From an uncultured Bacteroidota bacterium (GTDB lineage: Bacteria > Bacteroidota > Bacteroidia > B-17B0 > Aurantibacillaceae), in contig CAIXZI010000023.1 in NCBI GenBank assembly GCA_903923915.1, positions 1 to 20,373 of the forward strand: a stretch of DNA of 20,373 nucleotides, written 5' to 3'. This document shows, one piece after another, positions 6,610 to 14,038 of this stretch. Every line of letters begins with the position of its first letter. Within the stretch, counting starts at the first letter, position 1. The notes under the pieces were generated by a model. It saw only the letters and a program-made list of their open reading frames with translations. It searched no databases and had not been told where the DNA came from. Made by a program: the position numbers and the translations under genes.

Positions 6610-8766
6610 TTATTTTTTGGGTTGAAATTTCGAGTGCCCCACTTGCCATAAAGCAAAAGCAAACATATCAGCTTGTTCTCTATAGGTTATATCCAAATCG
6701 CTTGTAAAATGGCCATTTTCATAATCTGTATACAACAAAACGGGTTTGTTTGATGAGCTGGCGTTTTGCAATGCTGCGGCAAATTTGCCCGGCATCCAAG
6801 GTATTACACGTGGGTCGTTCATACCACAACGTATTAATACCGCAGGATATTTTACACCTTTTTGCACCTTACTTTGTGCATCCATTTCAATAATGCTTTT
6901 TGCGTCTTTCTCGTTTTGCAGAGTGCCTACTTCGGGTATTTGGTTTGACCCATTTGGTGTTATTTCAGACCTTAATACATTTGTTTCGCCAACTTCAGAA
7001 ATAGCCACTGCAAATAAATCGGGGCGTTCTGTAATAGCTCTTCCAATAAGTATTCCGCCCATACTTATTCCGTTACCAATTAATTTTTGTGATGATGTAT
7101 ACTTTTCACTTACTAAATATTCGGCACAGGCAATAAAATCTTTCCAGGTATTTGGTTTAGATTCTTTCATTCCACCTTGATGCCAAGCTTCTCCTTTTTC
7201 GGCTCCACCCCTTACATGGGCAAAAGCCATAATACAACCCTGTTCTATAAATGCAGCTGAGTTATCAATAAAATAAGGTAAGGTAGAACTACCATAAGCG
7301 CCATAACCCGTAATGTAACAAGGTGTGTTGCCATCAAACTTAATGTTTTTAGGATAGATGATAGATAGTGGCACCATTATACCATCATGACTTTTAACTT
7401 CAACTTCTTTTACGGCAAATTCTTTGTGGTAATCCGGATAATTTCCACTCATATCAAACCAATTGCTTTTTGAAATCGAACCACTTTTTGCATCATATTC
7501 GCTAATGGTAAGTGGGTTTAGCCAACTATTGTTATAGGTTAATATTCTGTCGCTCTCTTCGGGATTTAAAGAAGAAGTACCATTCATACCCAACGGTAAA
7601 GGCACTTTTTTTATGGCTAATGTTTTTACGTCAATTTGATATTTGTCTTGATTGATACCATCACTTAATGAATAAATAATGTAGTTTTTTGTTTTTTGAA
7701 TGCCACGAATTACCTTATCACTTTGCGCTACAACCATTTTTGCGTTTTCAAAATCGGGTTTGTTTACATCCGTAACACCTATCTTAAAATTAGAAGCATT
7801 TTTATGGGTTAAAAAGAAAAGCTGATCGCCAAAAACATAAAAGGCTGTAATTTCATCGTTAAAATTTATGAGTGGTTTCCAATTTATTTTTTCATCACTC
7901 AGGGCTGCAACAGGTGCGTAGTAAGCCAAAATTTCATTTTTTACCGAACCCAACATCATAAAAACATATTTACCGGTTGATGAATAATCAATCATCGGAA
8001 ACTGCTCGATTAAAATATTTAACTCAGGATTATTTTTGCGCGACGCTAAAATTTTGTCTTTACTCATGGTAGTGCCAAGGGTGTGTAACCTGGCTTCCAT
8101 ATTCTTTAAAAGATCATCACTTAACTTATCAGCGCTACTCATTTTAGAATAAAATAACGCTTTGTTATCAGCTGTAAACTGAAAAGTAAACTCGCTCCAA
8201 ATAGGATTTAATACATCTGCCAATAATGTTTTATCACTAACATTTAAAATGCGTATGTCGCAAATTTCTGCACCGCCTTGCGCTAAAGACATAGCCACCA
8301 ACTTACCATCATTACTTGGCTCAAAATTAATTATTTGTGTGCCCTTTTTAAATGTTTCAGGATCGAACAATAAAGTTTCTTTGCCTAGCGGTGCGGTTCT
8401 ATAATAGAGCTTGCTTAAATGCTCTTCTTTTTTTGTTTTAACATAAAAATAGGTTTCGCCTCTTTGCACAATGCTGCCAAAATTATCGCCGCCCATTTTT
8501 TGTATTTGTTTCATACGATTAAACAACGTATCGCGCCCATTTATTTTACTAATAATGCTATTAGAAAAATTTGCTTGTGCTTTAAACCATGCCTGTACAT
8601 CGGGTTTAGTAAGGTCTTCCAACCAACGATAGTTGTCAACTATTTTCGTTCCAAAATAAGTATCTGTAACAGGCGTTTCTTTTGTAGGTGGATAATTATA
8701 CTGCGCTTTACTATTATTTGCAAAAAATAAAAACGTAATACAAAGTAAGTGGTTTACTAGTTTCAT
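6610..8766 (-). CDS. Prolyl oligopeptidase family serine peptidase (S9A), exported
   Basis: This is an exported serine peptidase expected to cleave short peptides after proline. From ATG 8766 the protein is 718 residues, close to the family's usual size. Residues 1-21 form a signal peptide (MKLVNHLLCITFLFFANNSKA). The mature N-terminus has the S9A lead-in DNYRWLEDL, followed by the beta-propeller and the C-terminal alpha/beta-hydrolase domain. The nucleophile is in GNGISMGG (Ser568), the acid in GMNDPRVIPW (Asp651) and the base in ENGHFTSD (His686). The oxyanion and entry region ITGYGAYG is also present. A longer frame from TTG 8805 is rejected because that codon overlaps the -7 box. Some members of this group prefer Ala or Glu at P1, so strict prolyl specificity is inferred. 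Confidence 0.93.
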   Translation of the reverse strand: MKLVNHLLCITFLFFANNSKAQYNYPPTKETPVTDTYFGTKIVDNYRWLEDLTKPDVQAWFKAQANFSNSIISKINGRDTLFNRMKQIQKMGGDNFGSIVQRGETYFYVKTKKEEHLSKLYYRTAPLGKETLLFDPETFKKGTQIINFEPSNDGKLVAMSLAQGGAEICDIRILNVSDKTLLADVLNPIWSEFTFQFTADNKALFYSKMSSADKLSDDLLKNMEARLHTLGTTMSKDKILASRKNNPELNILIEQFPMIDYSSTGKYVFMMLGSVKNEILAYYAPVAALSDEKINWKPLINFNDEITAFYVFGDQLFFLTHKNASNFKIGVTDVNKPDFENAKMVVAQSDKVIRGIQKTKNYIIYSLSDGINQDKYQIDVKTLAIKKVPLPLGMNGTSSLNPEESDRILTYNNSWLNPLTISEYDAKSGSISKSNWFDMSGNYPDYHKEFAVKEVEVKSHDGIMVPLSIIYPKNIKFDGNTPCYITGYGAYGSSTLPYFIDNSAAFIEQGCIMAFAHVRGGAEKGEAWHQGGMKESKPNTWKDFIACAEYLVSEKYTSSQKLIGNGISMGGILIGRAITERPDLFAVAISEVGETNVLRSEITPNGSNQIPEVGTLQNEKDAKSIIEMDAQSKVQKGVKYPAVLIRCGMNDPRVIPWMPGKFAAALQNASSSNKPVLLYTDYENGHFTSDLDITYREQADMFAFALWQVGHSKFQPKK

Positions 8767-8773
8767 TAGATGG

Positions 8774-8802
8774 GTGGCTAAGTGGTTAAATTTATCAGCC
8801 AC
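8774..8802 (-). promoter_or_regulatory. Small inverted repeat at the 5' end of the peptidase leader
   Basis: GTGGCT (8774-8779) and AGCCAC (8797-8802) are inverted copies with a 17-nt loop, located directly downstream of the -7 box, so they would form the first hairpin of the transcript. It could stabilise the mRNA or be an operator; it may also be chance. Confidence 0.3.
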
Positions 8803-8810
8803 CAAAAGTA
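8803..8810 (-). promoter_or_regulatory. -7 box of the prolyl oligopeptidase gene
   Basis: The minus strand reads TACTTTTG, matching TAnnTTTG. ATG 8766 lies 36 nt downstream. Confidence 0.5.
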
Positions 8811-8875
8811 AAATAATTTGTTAGGCGACAATATAATTTAAGAGAAGCCAAGTTATTGAATTTATTGCAAAGCTG

Positions 8876-9604
8876 TTACCCCAACTGATTCATCTTAGCA
8901 AAAACAGGTTTTAAAATTTCTTGTCCGGCTTGGCTGGCAATTTGACTGAAACCAAAAGTAAGTTCTGTTTTACCTTCTTTTAATTGCGCAAAAATCGCTT
9001 CAATAAAATCGCTTACAGGTGGGGCGTGGCCGTGTAGGCCTTTACCCCCTAAGTCGGTATTTAAAGCCGGAGGTATAACTTCAATTACTTCAATGTTTTT
9101 TGCTCTTAGCATTTCGCGCAAAGAAAGTGTAAACGAGTGGGAAAATGCTTTGGTGGCAGAATAAACAGGGGTTCTAATCAGGGGTACAAACGATAACCCT
9201 GAAGTAACATTTAAAATAGTATTCAACGATTTTAATTGCAGAAACAAAGAAGTTAAATGCAAAGGAGCTTCTACATTAGTTGCCATTTCGTCTTTTGCTT
9301 TCTGATAAAAATCTGCATCTGTAACATGCATCCATTGTTGTATGCCGGCATTGTTTACCAATACATTTACATCCGGGTGTCCTTTAGCTATCCAAGTATA
9401 TAATTCTTCTCTTCCAGCTTCGGTTTGCAAATCGGCTTGTTTGGTAATTAAACCCGGCAGCTTGTCAGCCGCTTCTTGTAAGGCTGTTTCTCTGCGTCCG
9501 CAAACAATAACTGTATTGCCTTCTTGTATAAAACGTTGAGCCATACCAAAGCCAATGCCACTGGCACCACCGGTTATTAATATTTTATTATGTGAGATTT
9601 TCAT
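8876..9604 (-). CDS. Short-chain dehydrogenase/reductase (DltE-like)
   Basis: This is an NAD(P)-dependent oxidoreductase with a classical SDR Rossmann fold, 242 residues, probably cytoplasmic. The cofactor motif TGGASGIG is at 11-18, NNAG at 84-87, and the catalytic residues are Ser135, Tyr148 and Lys152 (YSATK). The arginine pair in VCGRRE (34-39) after the second strand favours NADP(H). The pattern VIEVIPPALNTDLGGKGLHG near 173-192 resembles the COG3967/DltE group, whose name comes from D-alanylation operons; no such operon is present here, so the substrate is unknown. It is a single gene with its own promoter, divergent from gldA. SDR membership is certain and the substrate is not inferable. 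Confidence 0.92.
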   Translation of the reverse strand: MKISHNKILITGGASGIGFGMAQRFIQEGNTVIVCGRRETALQEAADKLPGLITKQADLQTEAGREELYTWIAKGHPDVNVLVNNAGIQQWMHVTDADFYQKAKDEMATNVEAPLHLTSLFLQLKSLNTILNVTSGLSFVPLIRTPVYSATKAFSHSFTLSLREMLRAKNIEVIEVIPPALNTDLGGKGLHGHAPPVSDFIEAIFAQLKEGKTELTFGFSQIASQAGQEILKPVFAKMNQLG

Positions 9605-9623
9605 TTGTCATTTTATTAAGAGG

Positions 9624-9631
9624 CAAAGTTA
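9624..9631 (-). promoter_or_regulatory. -7 box of the SDR gene
   Basis: The minus strand reads TAACTTTG, a perfect TAnnTTTG. The ATG at 9604 is 19 nt downstream. Confidence 0.55.
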
Positions 9632-9645
9632 CATAATTTACTAAA

Positions 9646-9673
9646 GAGATTGCCGCGCTTCGCTCGCAATGAC
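9646..9673. repeat. Short dispersed-type repeat between SDR gene and gldA
   Basis: The 28 bases at 9646-9673 read on the minus strand as GTCATTGCGAGCGAAGCGCGG followed by CAATCTC. This is a sequence type known to recur in many bacterial genomes, with ATTGC/GCAAT ends and a GC-rich centre that contrasts with the AT-rich flanks. Only one copy is in the window, so the repeat nature comes from recognition of the word. Confidence 0.5.
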
Positions 9674-9716
9674 AAGGCGCAATTCTCTCGTCTGATTATC
9701 ACAAGCAAATCTTTCG

Positions 9717-9724
9717 TAAATTCG
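9717..9724 (+). promoter_or_regulatory. -7 box of gldA, 4 nt from the ATG
   Basis: TAAATTCG (consensus TAnnTTTG, one mismatch) is followed by CATC and ATG 9729. This predicts transcription starting at the start codon. Confidence 0.45.
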
Positions 9725-9728
9725 CATC

Positions 9729-10634
9729 ATGTCAATTAAAGTAGAAAATATAAGCAAGTTGTACGGCACACAAAAAGCAGTAGATGATGTTTCGTTTGAA
9801 ATTAAAAGCGGAGAGATCATCGGCTTCCTAGGACCTAACGGCGCAGGCAAAAGTACCTTGATGAAAATACTTACCTGCTACATTCCGCAAACATCGGGCA
9901 AGGCAGAGGTTTGTGGTTTTGATGTTAAGGAACAATCTTTAGAAGTGCGTAAGCAGGTTGGTTATTTACCCGAGCATAACCCGCTTTATTTAGACATGTA
10001 TGTTAAAGAATATTTAGCTTTTATTGGCGGGCTGCATCACATAAAAAATGTAACTGCGCGCGTAAAAGAAATGGTTGATATGGTTGGCTTGCAGGTAGAG
10101 CAAAATAAAAAAATTGGTGCGCTGTCTAAAGGTTATCGTCAGCGTGTGGGTTTGGCGCAGGCTTTAATTCACGATCCAAAAGTGTTGATACTGGATGAAC
10201 CAACAACGGGCTTAGATCCTAATCAGTTAGAAGAAATAAGAAACTTAATTAAGCAAACCGGCAAAGAAAAAACGGTAATGCTTAGTACGCATATTATGCA
10301 AGAGGTTGAAGCTGTTTGCGATAGGGTAATTATCATCAACAAAGGTAAAATTGTGGCTAATGATGATACACAACATTTGCAGGAAAGCTCGCAACACAAA
10401 GTAGTTTTGCGTGTTGAGTTTGACAGAGAAACCACTAAAAATTCTATTAAAAATATTGAAGGTGTTATTGAAGTGAAATTGCTGGAAGGCAAGACCTGGC
10501 TGATAATTACAGATGCCGATAAAGATATTAGAAAAGATGTTTTTGATTATGCTGTAGCAAATAAACTAAGTGTACTTGCCATGCAAAAAGAAGAACAAAA
10601 ACTGGAAGACATCTTTAAACAACTTACTAAATAA
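9729..10634 (+). CDS. gldA: ABC transporter ATP-binding subunit, GldA-type
   Basis: This is the ATPase of a GldAFG-type ABC exporter, which is required for gliding in Flavobacterium but also found in non-gliding Bacteroidota. The 301-residue protein shows Walker A GPNGAGKST (35-43), the signature LSKGYRQR (132-139), Walker B VLILDEP (152-158) and the H-loop histidine in LSTHIM (188). About 75 C-terminal residues beyond the ATPase core form the extra domain typical of GldA length. The N-terminal MSIKVENISKLYGTQKAVDDV is GldA-like. gldF and gldG are not adjacent, which is also the case in Flavobacterium. The ABC ATPase call is certain; the GldA assignment is strong but needs gldFG elsewhere to confirm. 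Confidence 0.88.
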   Translation: MSIKVENISKLYGTQKAVDDVSFEIKSGEIIGFLGPNGAGKSTLMKILTCYIPQTSGKAEVCGFDVKEQSLEVRKQVGYLPEHNPLYLDMYVKEYLAFIGGLHHIKNVTARVKEMVDMVGLQVEQNKKIGALSKGYRQRVGLAQALIHDPKVLILDEPTTGLDPNQLEEIRNLIKQTGKEKTVMLSTHIMQEVEAVCDRVIIINKGKIVANDDTQHLQESSQHKVVLRVEFDRETTKNSIKNIEGVIEVKLLEGKTWLIITDADKDIRKDVFDYAVANKLSVLAMQKEEQKLEDIFKQLTK

Positions 10635-10675
10635 ATTTCTTGATTTTGTCTGAAATAAAACATGAAAATAGAGTT

Positions 10676-10741
10676 GTCACACTGAGCCTGTCGAAGTGTG
10701 TTTGTGGGCCTGCCCAAATGTTTCGACAAGCTCAACATGAC
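10676..10741. repeat. Palindromic REP-like repeat, copy 2
   Basis: Left arm GTCACACTGAGCCTGTCGAA (10676-10695) and right arm TTCGACAAGCTCAACATGAC (10722-10741) are inverted, pairing at 16 of 20 positions. The loop holds GGGCCTGCCCAAATG, nearly the same as in the copy at 3949-4013, and both copies have the same orientation. It fills most of the gap between gldA and the glycosyltransferase gene. Confidence 0.75.
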
Positions 10742-10782
10742 AGCACACCGTTGTCTCGATTCGATTATTCCATAACATCCAA

Positions 10783-11739
10783 GTGAAAATTTTAATCATA
10801 CGGTTTTCTTCCATTGGCGATATTGTGCTTACCACGCCCGTGGTTCGCTGTATAAAAAAACAAATTCCAAATGCTGAAATTCATTTTTTAACCAAAACAA
10901 ATTTTGTTTCGTTGGTTGAGAACAATCCGTATGTTTCTAAAATCTATTCTATTAAAGATAAAGTTGCTGAAGTAGCTGAAGCATTAAAAAAAGAAAACTA
11001 CGATGTTGTCATTGACTTACATAAAAACGTAAGAAGCGCACAAGCAAAGCGCGCTACGAGTTCTAAGGCCTTTAGTTTTAATAAGCTCAACATAGAAAAA
11101 TGGTTGCTGGTTAATCTTAAAATAAATAAGCTGCCAAACATTCATATTGTTGATAGGTATTTTGAAACCTTAAAAACACTGGGTGTTGTAAACGATAATT
11201 TGGGCTTAGATTATTTTATTCCTGAAAAAGATGTGATTGATATTAATGCTTCGTTTAATCTTCCCGCGAATAATTATCATGCGCTGGTGGTTGGCGGCTC
11301 ATATTACACCAAGCAAATTCCGCTAAATAAATTACAAGAAATTTGTGCGTTGAGTGATAAACCTATTGTTGTTTTAGGTGGTAAAGAAGACGCTGCAACA
11401 GGTTTACAGTTAGAAAAAGAATTTCCTAAAAAAGTTTTTTCTGCGTGCGGTAAATTCAATATCAATCAGTCGGCATCTATTGTTAAACAAGCAGATAAAG
11501 TAATTACAAGCGATACCGGTTTAATGCACATTGCATCTGCGTTTAAAAAAGATATTATTTCTGTTTGGGGAAACACGGTGCCTGAATTTGGTATGTATCC
11601 TTATCTTGCGGGTAAGAACAGTAAAATTTTAGAAGTTAAAAATCTTTCGTGCAGGCCTTGCTCTAAGCTTGGTTACAGCAAATGCCCTAAAGGACATTTT
11701 AAGTGTATGCAGGATATTAATGTTACAGAAATATTTTAA
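10783..11739 (+). CDS. Glycosyltransferase family 9 (LPS heptosyltransferase-like)
   Basis: A 318-residue GT9 enzyme, probably transferring a heptose or related sugar to the lipopolysaccharide core at the cytoplasmic side of the inner membrane. It begins with the family's KILIIRFSSIGDIVLTTP (2-19) using a GTG start at 10783. It also carries DVVIDLHKNVRS and the donor-binding signature SDTGLMHIASAF followed by SVWGNTVPEFGMYPY. The C-terminus has a cysteine cluster (SCRPCSKLGYSKCPKGHFKC) found in many Bacteroidota GT9 proteins. It lies 148 bp after gldA, with REP-like copy 2 in between, and converges with the zinc-ribbon gene, leaving only 2 bp between the stops. The family is firm; sugar and acceptor are inferred. 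Confidence 0.9.
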   Translation: MKILIIRFSSIGDIVLTTPVVRCIKKQIPNAEIHFLTKTNFVSLVENNPYVSKIYSIKDKVAEVAEALKKENYDVVIDLHKNVRSAQAKRATSSKAFSFNKLNIEKWLLVNLKINKLPNIHIVDRYFETLKTLGVVNDNLGLDYFIPEKDVIDINASFNLPANNYHALVVGGSYYTKQIPLNKLQEICALSDKPIVVLGGKEDAATGLQLEKEFPKKVFSACGKFNINQSASIVKQADKVITSDTGLMHIASAFKKDIISVWGNTVPEFGMYPYLAGKNSKILEVKNLSCRPCSKLGYSKCPKGHFKCMQDINVTEIF

Positions 11740-11741
11740 GC

Positions 11742-12104
11742 TTACTTATTCTCGCCTCGTTTTACCAAAAAATAAAAATCGTTTTCTAAAGGAAGATAAC
11801 CATACTCATAACAAAAAAAATAGACCACGCCTTTTTGTGTTTTGTAGGTATTGGTTATATAATTAAAATCAAAACCTTTTTCAAGCAACTTACTTTTGTT
11901 AACGTTTGCTTTGCCATTGGGCACAAGTTCTTCAATAATACGGCGGTTTTTACGCAGAATATTATTTACGTTTCTAACGTAATTGGTACTATCGGCATTT
12001 AATTTATTGTTGTAATTATTGCGGCACAAATCAGAGCAAAACTTTTTATCGGCTCTTCCTTTAATAATTTCGCCACAATCAAGGCAGGTACGTTTTTCGG
12101 TCAT
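11742..12104 (-). CDS. Small zinc-ribbon protein, function unknown
   Basis: A 120-residue protein from ATG 12104. The N-terminus holds a probable zinc ribbon with CLDC (Cys7, Cys10) and CSDLC (Cys23, Cys27), like a shortened rubredoxin or treble-clef knuckle. The rest is basic (about residues 40-80), followed by an aromatic-rich C-terminal segment (VVYFFCYEYGYLPLENDFYF). Proteins of this shape are conserved in Bacteroidota without assigned function; nucleic-acid binding is a guess from the basic character. A longer frame beginning at the TTG at 12125 is rejected because that TTG is the end of the -7 box TATATTTG. The gene is divergent from ssb and tail-to-tail with the glycosyltransferase gene. 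Confidence 0.78.
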   Translation of the reverse strand: MTEKRTCLDCGEIIKGRADKKFCSDLCRNNYNNKLNADSTNYVRNVNNILRKNRRIIEELVPNGKANVNKSKLLEKGFDFNYITNTYKTQKGVVYFFCYEYGYLPLENDFYFLVKRGENK

Positions 12105-12122
12105 TGGTAATTGATTATCAGA

Positions 12123-12130
12123 CAAATATA
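12123..12130 (-). promoter_or_regulatory. -7 box of the zinc-ribbon gene
   Basis: The minus strand reads TATATTTG, a perfect TAnnTTTG, 18 nt before ATG 12104. Confidence 0.55.
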
Positions 12131-12216
12131 CAAAATATTTTCCGACTACAAACGTTTACAATCATTTTTATCCATGTATAAGCAATTAATATCCGAATAA
12201 CGTTTTGTCCTCGTCG

Positions 12217-12224
12217 TTACTTTG
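12217..12224 (+). promoter_or_regulatory. Probable -7 box of ssb
   Basis: TTACTTTG matches TAnnTTTG with one mismatch. The ssb ATG is 45 nt downstream, giving this gene one of the longest leaders in the window; the leader is A-rich (AAAAACCAAAAAAC just before ATG), a known translation-promoting context in Bacteroidota. Confidence 0.35.
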
Positions 12225-12269
12225 CCTCATCAAATAAAAACTATTTAATAACTCTAAAAACCAAAAAAC

Positions 12270-12596
12270 ATGAGAAACAAAGTAACATTAATCGGAAACT
12301 TAGGCGCTGCTGCCGAATTAAAAACATTTGAAGGAAACAAAAAGCTGGCTCGCGTATCTATAGCAACCAACGAAACCTACAAAAACAAACAAGGCGAAAA
12401 AATTAGCGAAACAACCTGGCATAATGTAATTGCTTGGGGGCCTTTAGCAGAGCGACTTGCACAATACGCTAAAAAAGGCGAAGAAATTGCCATTGAAGGT
12501 AAATTAGTAAATAACAACTACACCGATAAAGATGGTATTAAACGTTACACCACCGAAATACAAATGACAGAAATGTTATTGCTTGGCGGCAGGTAA
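12270..12596 (+). CDS. ssb: Short single-stranded DNA-binding protein
   Basis: A 108-residue OB-fold SSB that binds single-stranded DNA during replication, repair or recombination. It shows the family start RNKVTLIGNLGAAAELKTF, the central ETTWHNVIAWG, and GEEIAIEGKLVNNNYTDKDG followed by RYTTEIQM. It ends right after the OB fold (MLLLGGR) and lacks the flexible linker and acidic tip (DDDIPF-like) by which housekeeping SSB recruits partners. It is therefore likely an accessory paralogue, with the main ssb elsewhere (inference). It is monocistronic, with a strong terminator directly after the gene. Confidence 0.93.
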   Translation: MRNKVTLIGNLGAAAELKTFEGNKKLARVSIATNETYKNKQGEKISETTWHNVIAWGPLAERLAQYAKKGEEIAIEGKLVNNNYTDKDGIKRYTTEIQMTEMLLLGGR

Positions 12597-12621
12597 AAAA
12601 AATTTGAGATTTATATTCAAG

Positions 12622-12652
12622 AGCCCCATTTCTAAAGGATTTGGGGCTTTTT
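12622..12652 (+). terminator. Rho-independent terminator after ssb
   Basis: AGCCCCA (12622-12628) pairs with TGGGGCT (12642-12648), followed by TTTTTG. It begins 26 bp after the ssb stop. This separates ssb from the ompH-like gene. Confidence 0.85.
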
Positions 12653-12694
12653 GTTATATTTTGGTACGATTATTGGTTTTATTGCGTTTATTAG

Positions 12695-12702
12695 TAAATT
12701 CG
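12695..12702 (+). promoter_or_regulatory. Probable -7 box of the OmpH-like gene
   Basis: TAAATTCG (one mismatch to TAnnTTTG, identical to the gldA box) lies 23 nt before ATG 12726. Its position argues that the extended frame starting at 12651, which reads through the ssb terminator, is not the real start. Confidence 0.4.
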
Positions 12703-12725
12703 CACACGTAAAATTTAAAAAACAC

Positions 12726-13319
12726 ATGAAAAAAATATTTAAAACAGTAGCTATTCTTTTTGTAGCAGCAAGTATGCAGCAAGCCGTGGCTCAAAAAATT
12801 GCACACATTCAGTTAGATTCTTTAATAACCATTATGCCAGAAACTAAACAAGCACAAGAGCTTGCGCAAGGTTATTTAAAAGATTTAGAAAAACAAGTTG
12901 CCAGTATGAAATCTGAGTTTGATTCTAAATACCAGGATTATACTACAAACGAAGCCGGCATGAGCGATTTAGTTAAAAAAACTAAGCAAGAAGAGCTTCA
13001 AACATTAAACCAGCGTATTGAAGATTTCCGTACACAAGCGCAACAAGATTACCAAAAAAAATCATCTGATTTATCTAAACCAATTTACGAAAAAGCGAAA
13101 AAAGCAGTTGATGTAGTTGCTAAAGAAAACGGCTTTAAATATGTTTTAGATACAAGCACAGGTATTGTTCTTTTTCATGAGCCAAGCGACGATATTTTTG
13201 CTTTAGTTAAAAAGAAGTTAGAAACCATGCCGGCTGCTGTTTTACCTAATAATGGCGGAACACCAAAAACACCAGCTGGTGGCGTAAAAACGCCTGCAGG
13301 TGGAGCTAAAGGCAAATAG
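12726..13319 (+). CDS. OmpH/Skp-family periplasmic chaperone
   Basis: A 197-residue Skp-like protein that should hold unfolded outer-membrane proteins in the periplasm. ATG 12726 gives a signal peptide (MKKIFKTVAILFVAASMQQAVA, cut before Gln23). The mature start QKIAHIQLDSLI matches the family's conserved first strand. A long charged coiled coil follows (about 45-125), then the second half of the body domain (NGFKYVLDTSTGIVLFHEPSDDI). The C-terminus carries a low-complexity tail with two PAGG units (TPAGGVKTPAGGAKGK). Bacteroidota often have two ompH genes beside bamA; here the gene stands alone between two terminators. Confidence 0.9.
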   Translation: MKKIFKTVAILFVAASMQQAVAQKIAHIQLDSLITIMPETKQAQELAQGYLKDLEKQVASMKSEFDSKYQDYTTNEAGMSDLVKKTKQEELQTLNQRIEDFRTQAQQDYQKKSSDLSKPIYEKAKKAVDVVAKENGFKYVLDTSTGIVLFHEPSDDIFALVKKKLETMPAAVLPNNGGTPKTPAGGVKTPAGGAKGK

Positions 13320-13342
13320 TATTTACCGCTATTAAACGGTTA

Positions 13343-13374
13343 AACCCCTCATTTTTATTAATGAGGGGTTTTTT
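13343..13374 (+). terminator. Rho-independent terminator after the OmpH-like gene
   Basis: AACCCCTCATT (13343-13353) and AATGAGGGGTT (13360-13370) form a perfect 11-bp stem with a 6-nt loop, followed by a run of T to 13374. It starts 23 bp after the stop codon. Confidence 0.92.
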
Positions 13375-13410
13375 ATTGCATAACAACCGTTGTTTTTTTG
13401 TAAATTTATA

Positions 13411-13418
13411 TAGATTTG
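13411..13418 (+). promoter_or_regulatory. -7 box of the LON-N gene
   Basis: TAGATTTG matches TAnnTTTG perfectly and lies 10 nt before ATG 13429. A TTG at 13390-13392, 18 bp upstream, may be the -33 element. The leader is predicted to be only a few nucleotides. Confidence 0.55.
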
Positions 13419-13428
13419 CATCAAAACC

Positions 13429-14031
13429 ATGGTACACAAACTAATTACATTACCCATGTTTCCGTTAAATACGGTTATTATACCTGGCGAGGTGCGCACG
13501 CTTCATGTGTTTGAAGATAAGTACCAAGAACTTGTTGCAGATTGTATTGCCAACCAAGCAAATTTTGGCATACCTTATATAAAAGGCGGACAAATATCCG
13601 AATATGGAGTTGAAGTAAGCATCACTAAAATATTACAACAATATCCCGATGGCGAAATAGATATTGAAATTAAAGGCATACAACCTTTTAAAATTATTAA
13701 ATACACCAAAATTTTAAAACCAAAATTATACGGTGCAGCCAATATCGAAGAGTACGAAGAAGATGTGGCTTCTAATAGATACAAGCTTTTTCGTTCGTTT
13801 AAACAATTTATTAAGCAAGCAAAAAACCAAGAAATTCCGTTAGAAAACCTTACCAATGTATCTGTTTACAAAGTGGCGCATTTATTAGATTTAACCAACG
13901 ACGAAAAACTACAGCTTATTGCTTTTGATAATCTTAAAGAAAAAGAAGATTTTTTAATTGCTAAAATAAAACTTTATACGCACGCACTTAAACTTGAAAA
14001 AGAATTGCGCAGTAATTTTAGAATGAATTAA
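13429..14031 (+). CDS. LON peptidase substrate-binding (LON-N) domain protein
   Basis: A 200-residue protein consisting of the N-terminal substrate-binding domain of Lon peptidase without ATPase or protease parts. The start LPMFPLNTVIIPGEVRTLHVFEDKY (8-32) is the diagnostic beta-strand and loop of the family. The C-terminal third is helical (KVAHLLDLTNDEKLQLI, about 148-164). Stand-alone LON-N proteins occur widely; their role is not settled, and proposals include substrate or adaptor functions. It has its own -7 box, and a GC-rich repeat-like segment starts 8 bp after its stop. Confidence 0.88.
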   Translation: MVHKLITLPMFPLNTVIIPGEVRTLHVFEDKYQELVADCIANQANFGIPYIKGGQISEYGVEVSITKILQQYPDGEIDIEIKGIQPFKIIKYTKILKPKLYGAANIEEYEEDVASNRYKLFRSFKQFIKQAKNQEIPLENLTNVSVYKVAHLLDLTNDEKLQLIAFDNLKEKEDFLIAKIKLYTHALKLEKELRSNFRMN

Positions 14032-14038
14032 AATTATT

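Noticed and set aside
8767..8805. TTG start extending the prolyl oligopeptidase
   Set aside because: The TTG is part of the -7 box TACTTTTG, and the extension would bury the signal peptide.
9729..10634. Evidence for a gliding/type IX secretion locus around gldA
   Set aside because: No other gld, spr or por gene is in the window; GldA also occurs in non-gliding Bacteroidota.
12651..12725. Longer frame upstream of the OmpH-like gene
   Set aside because: It begins in the ssb terminator and would mask the clear signal peptide that starts at ATG 12726; a -7 box lies within it.
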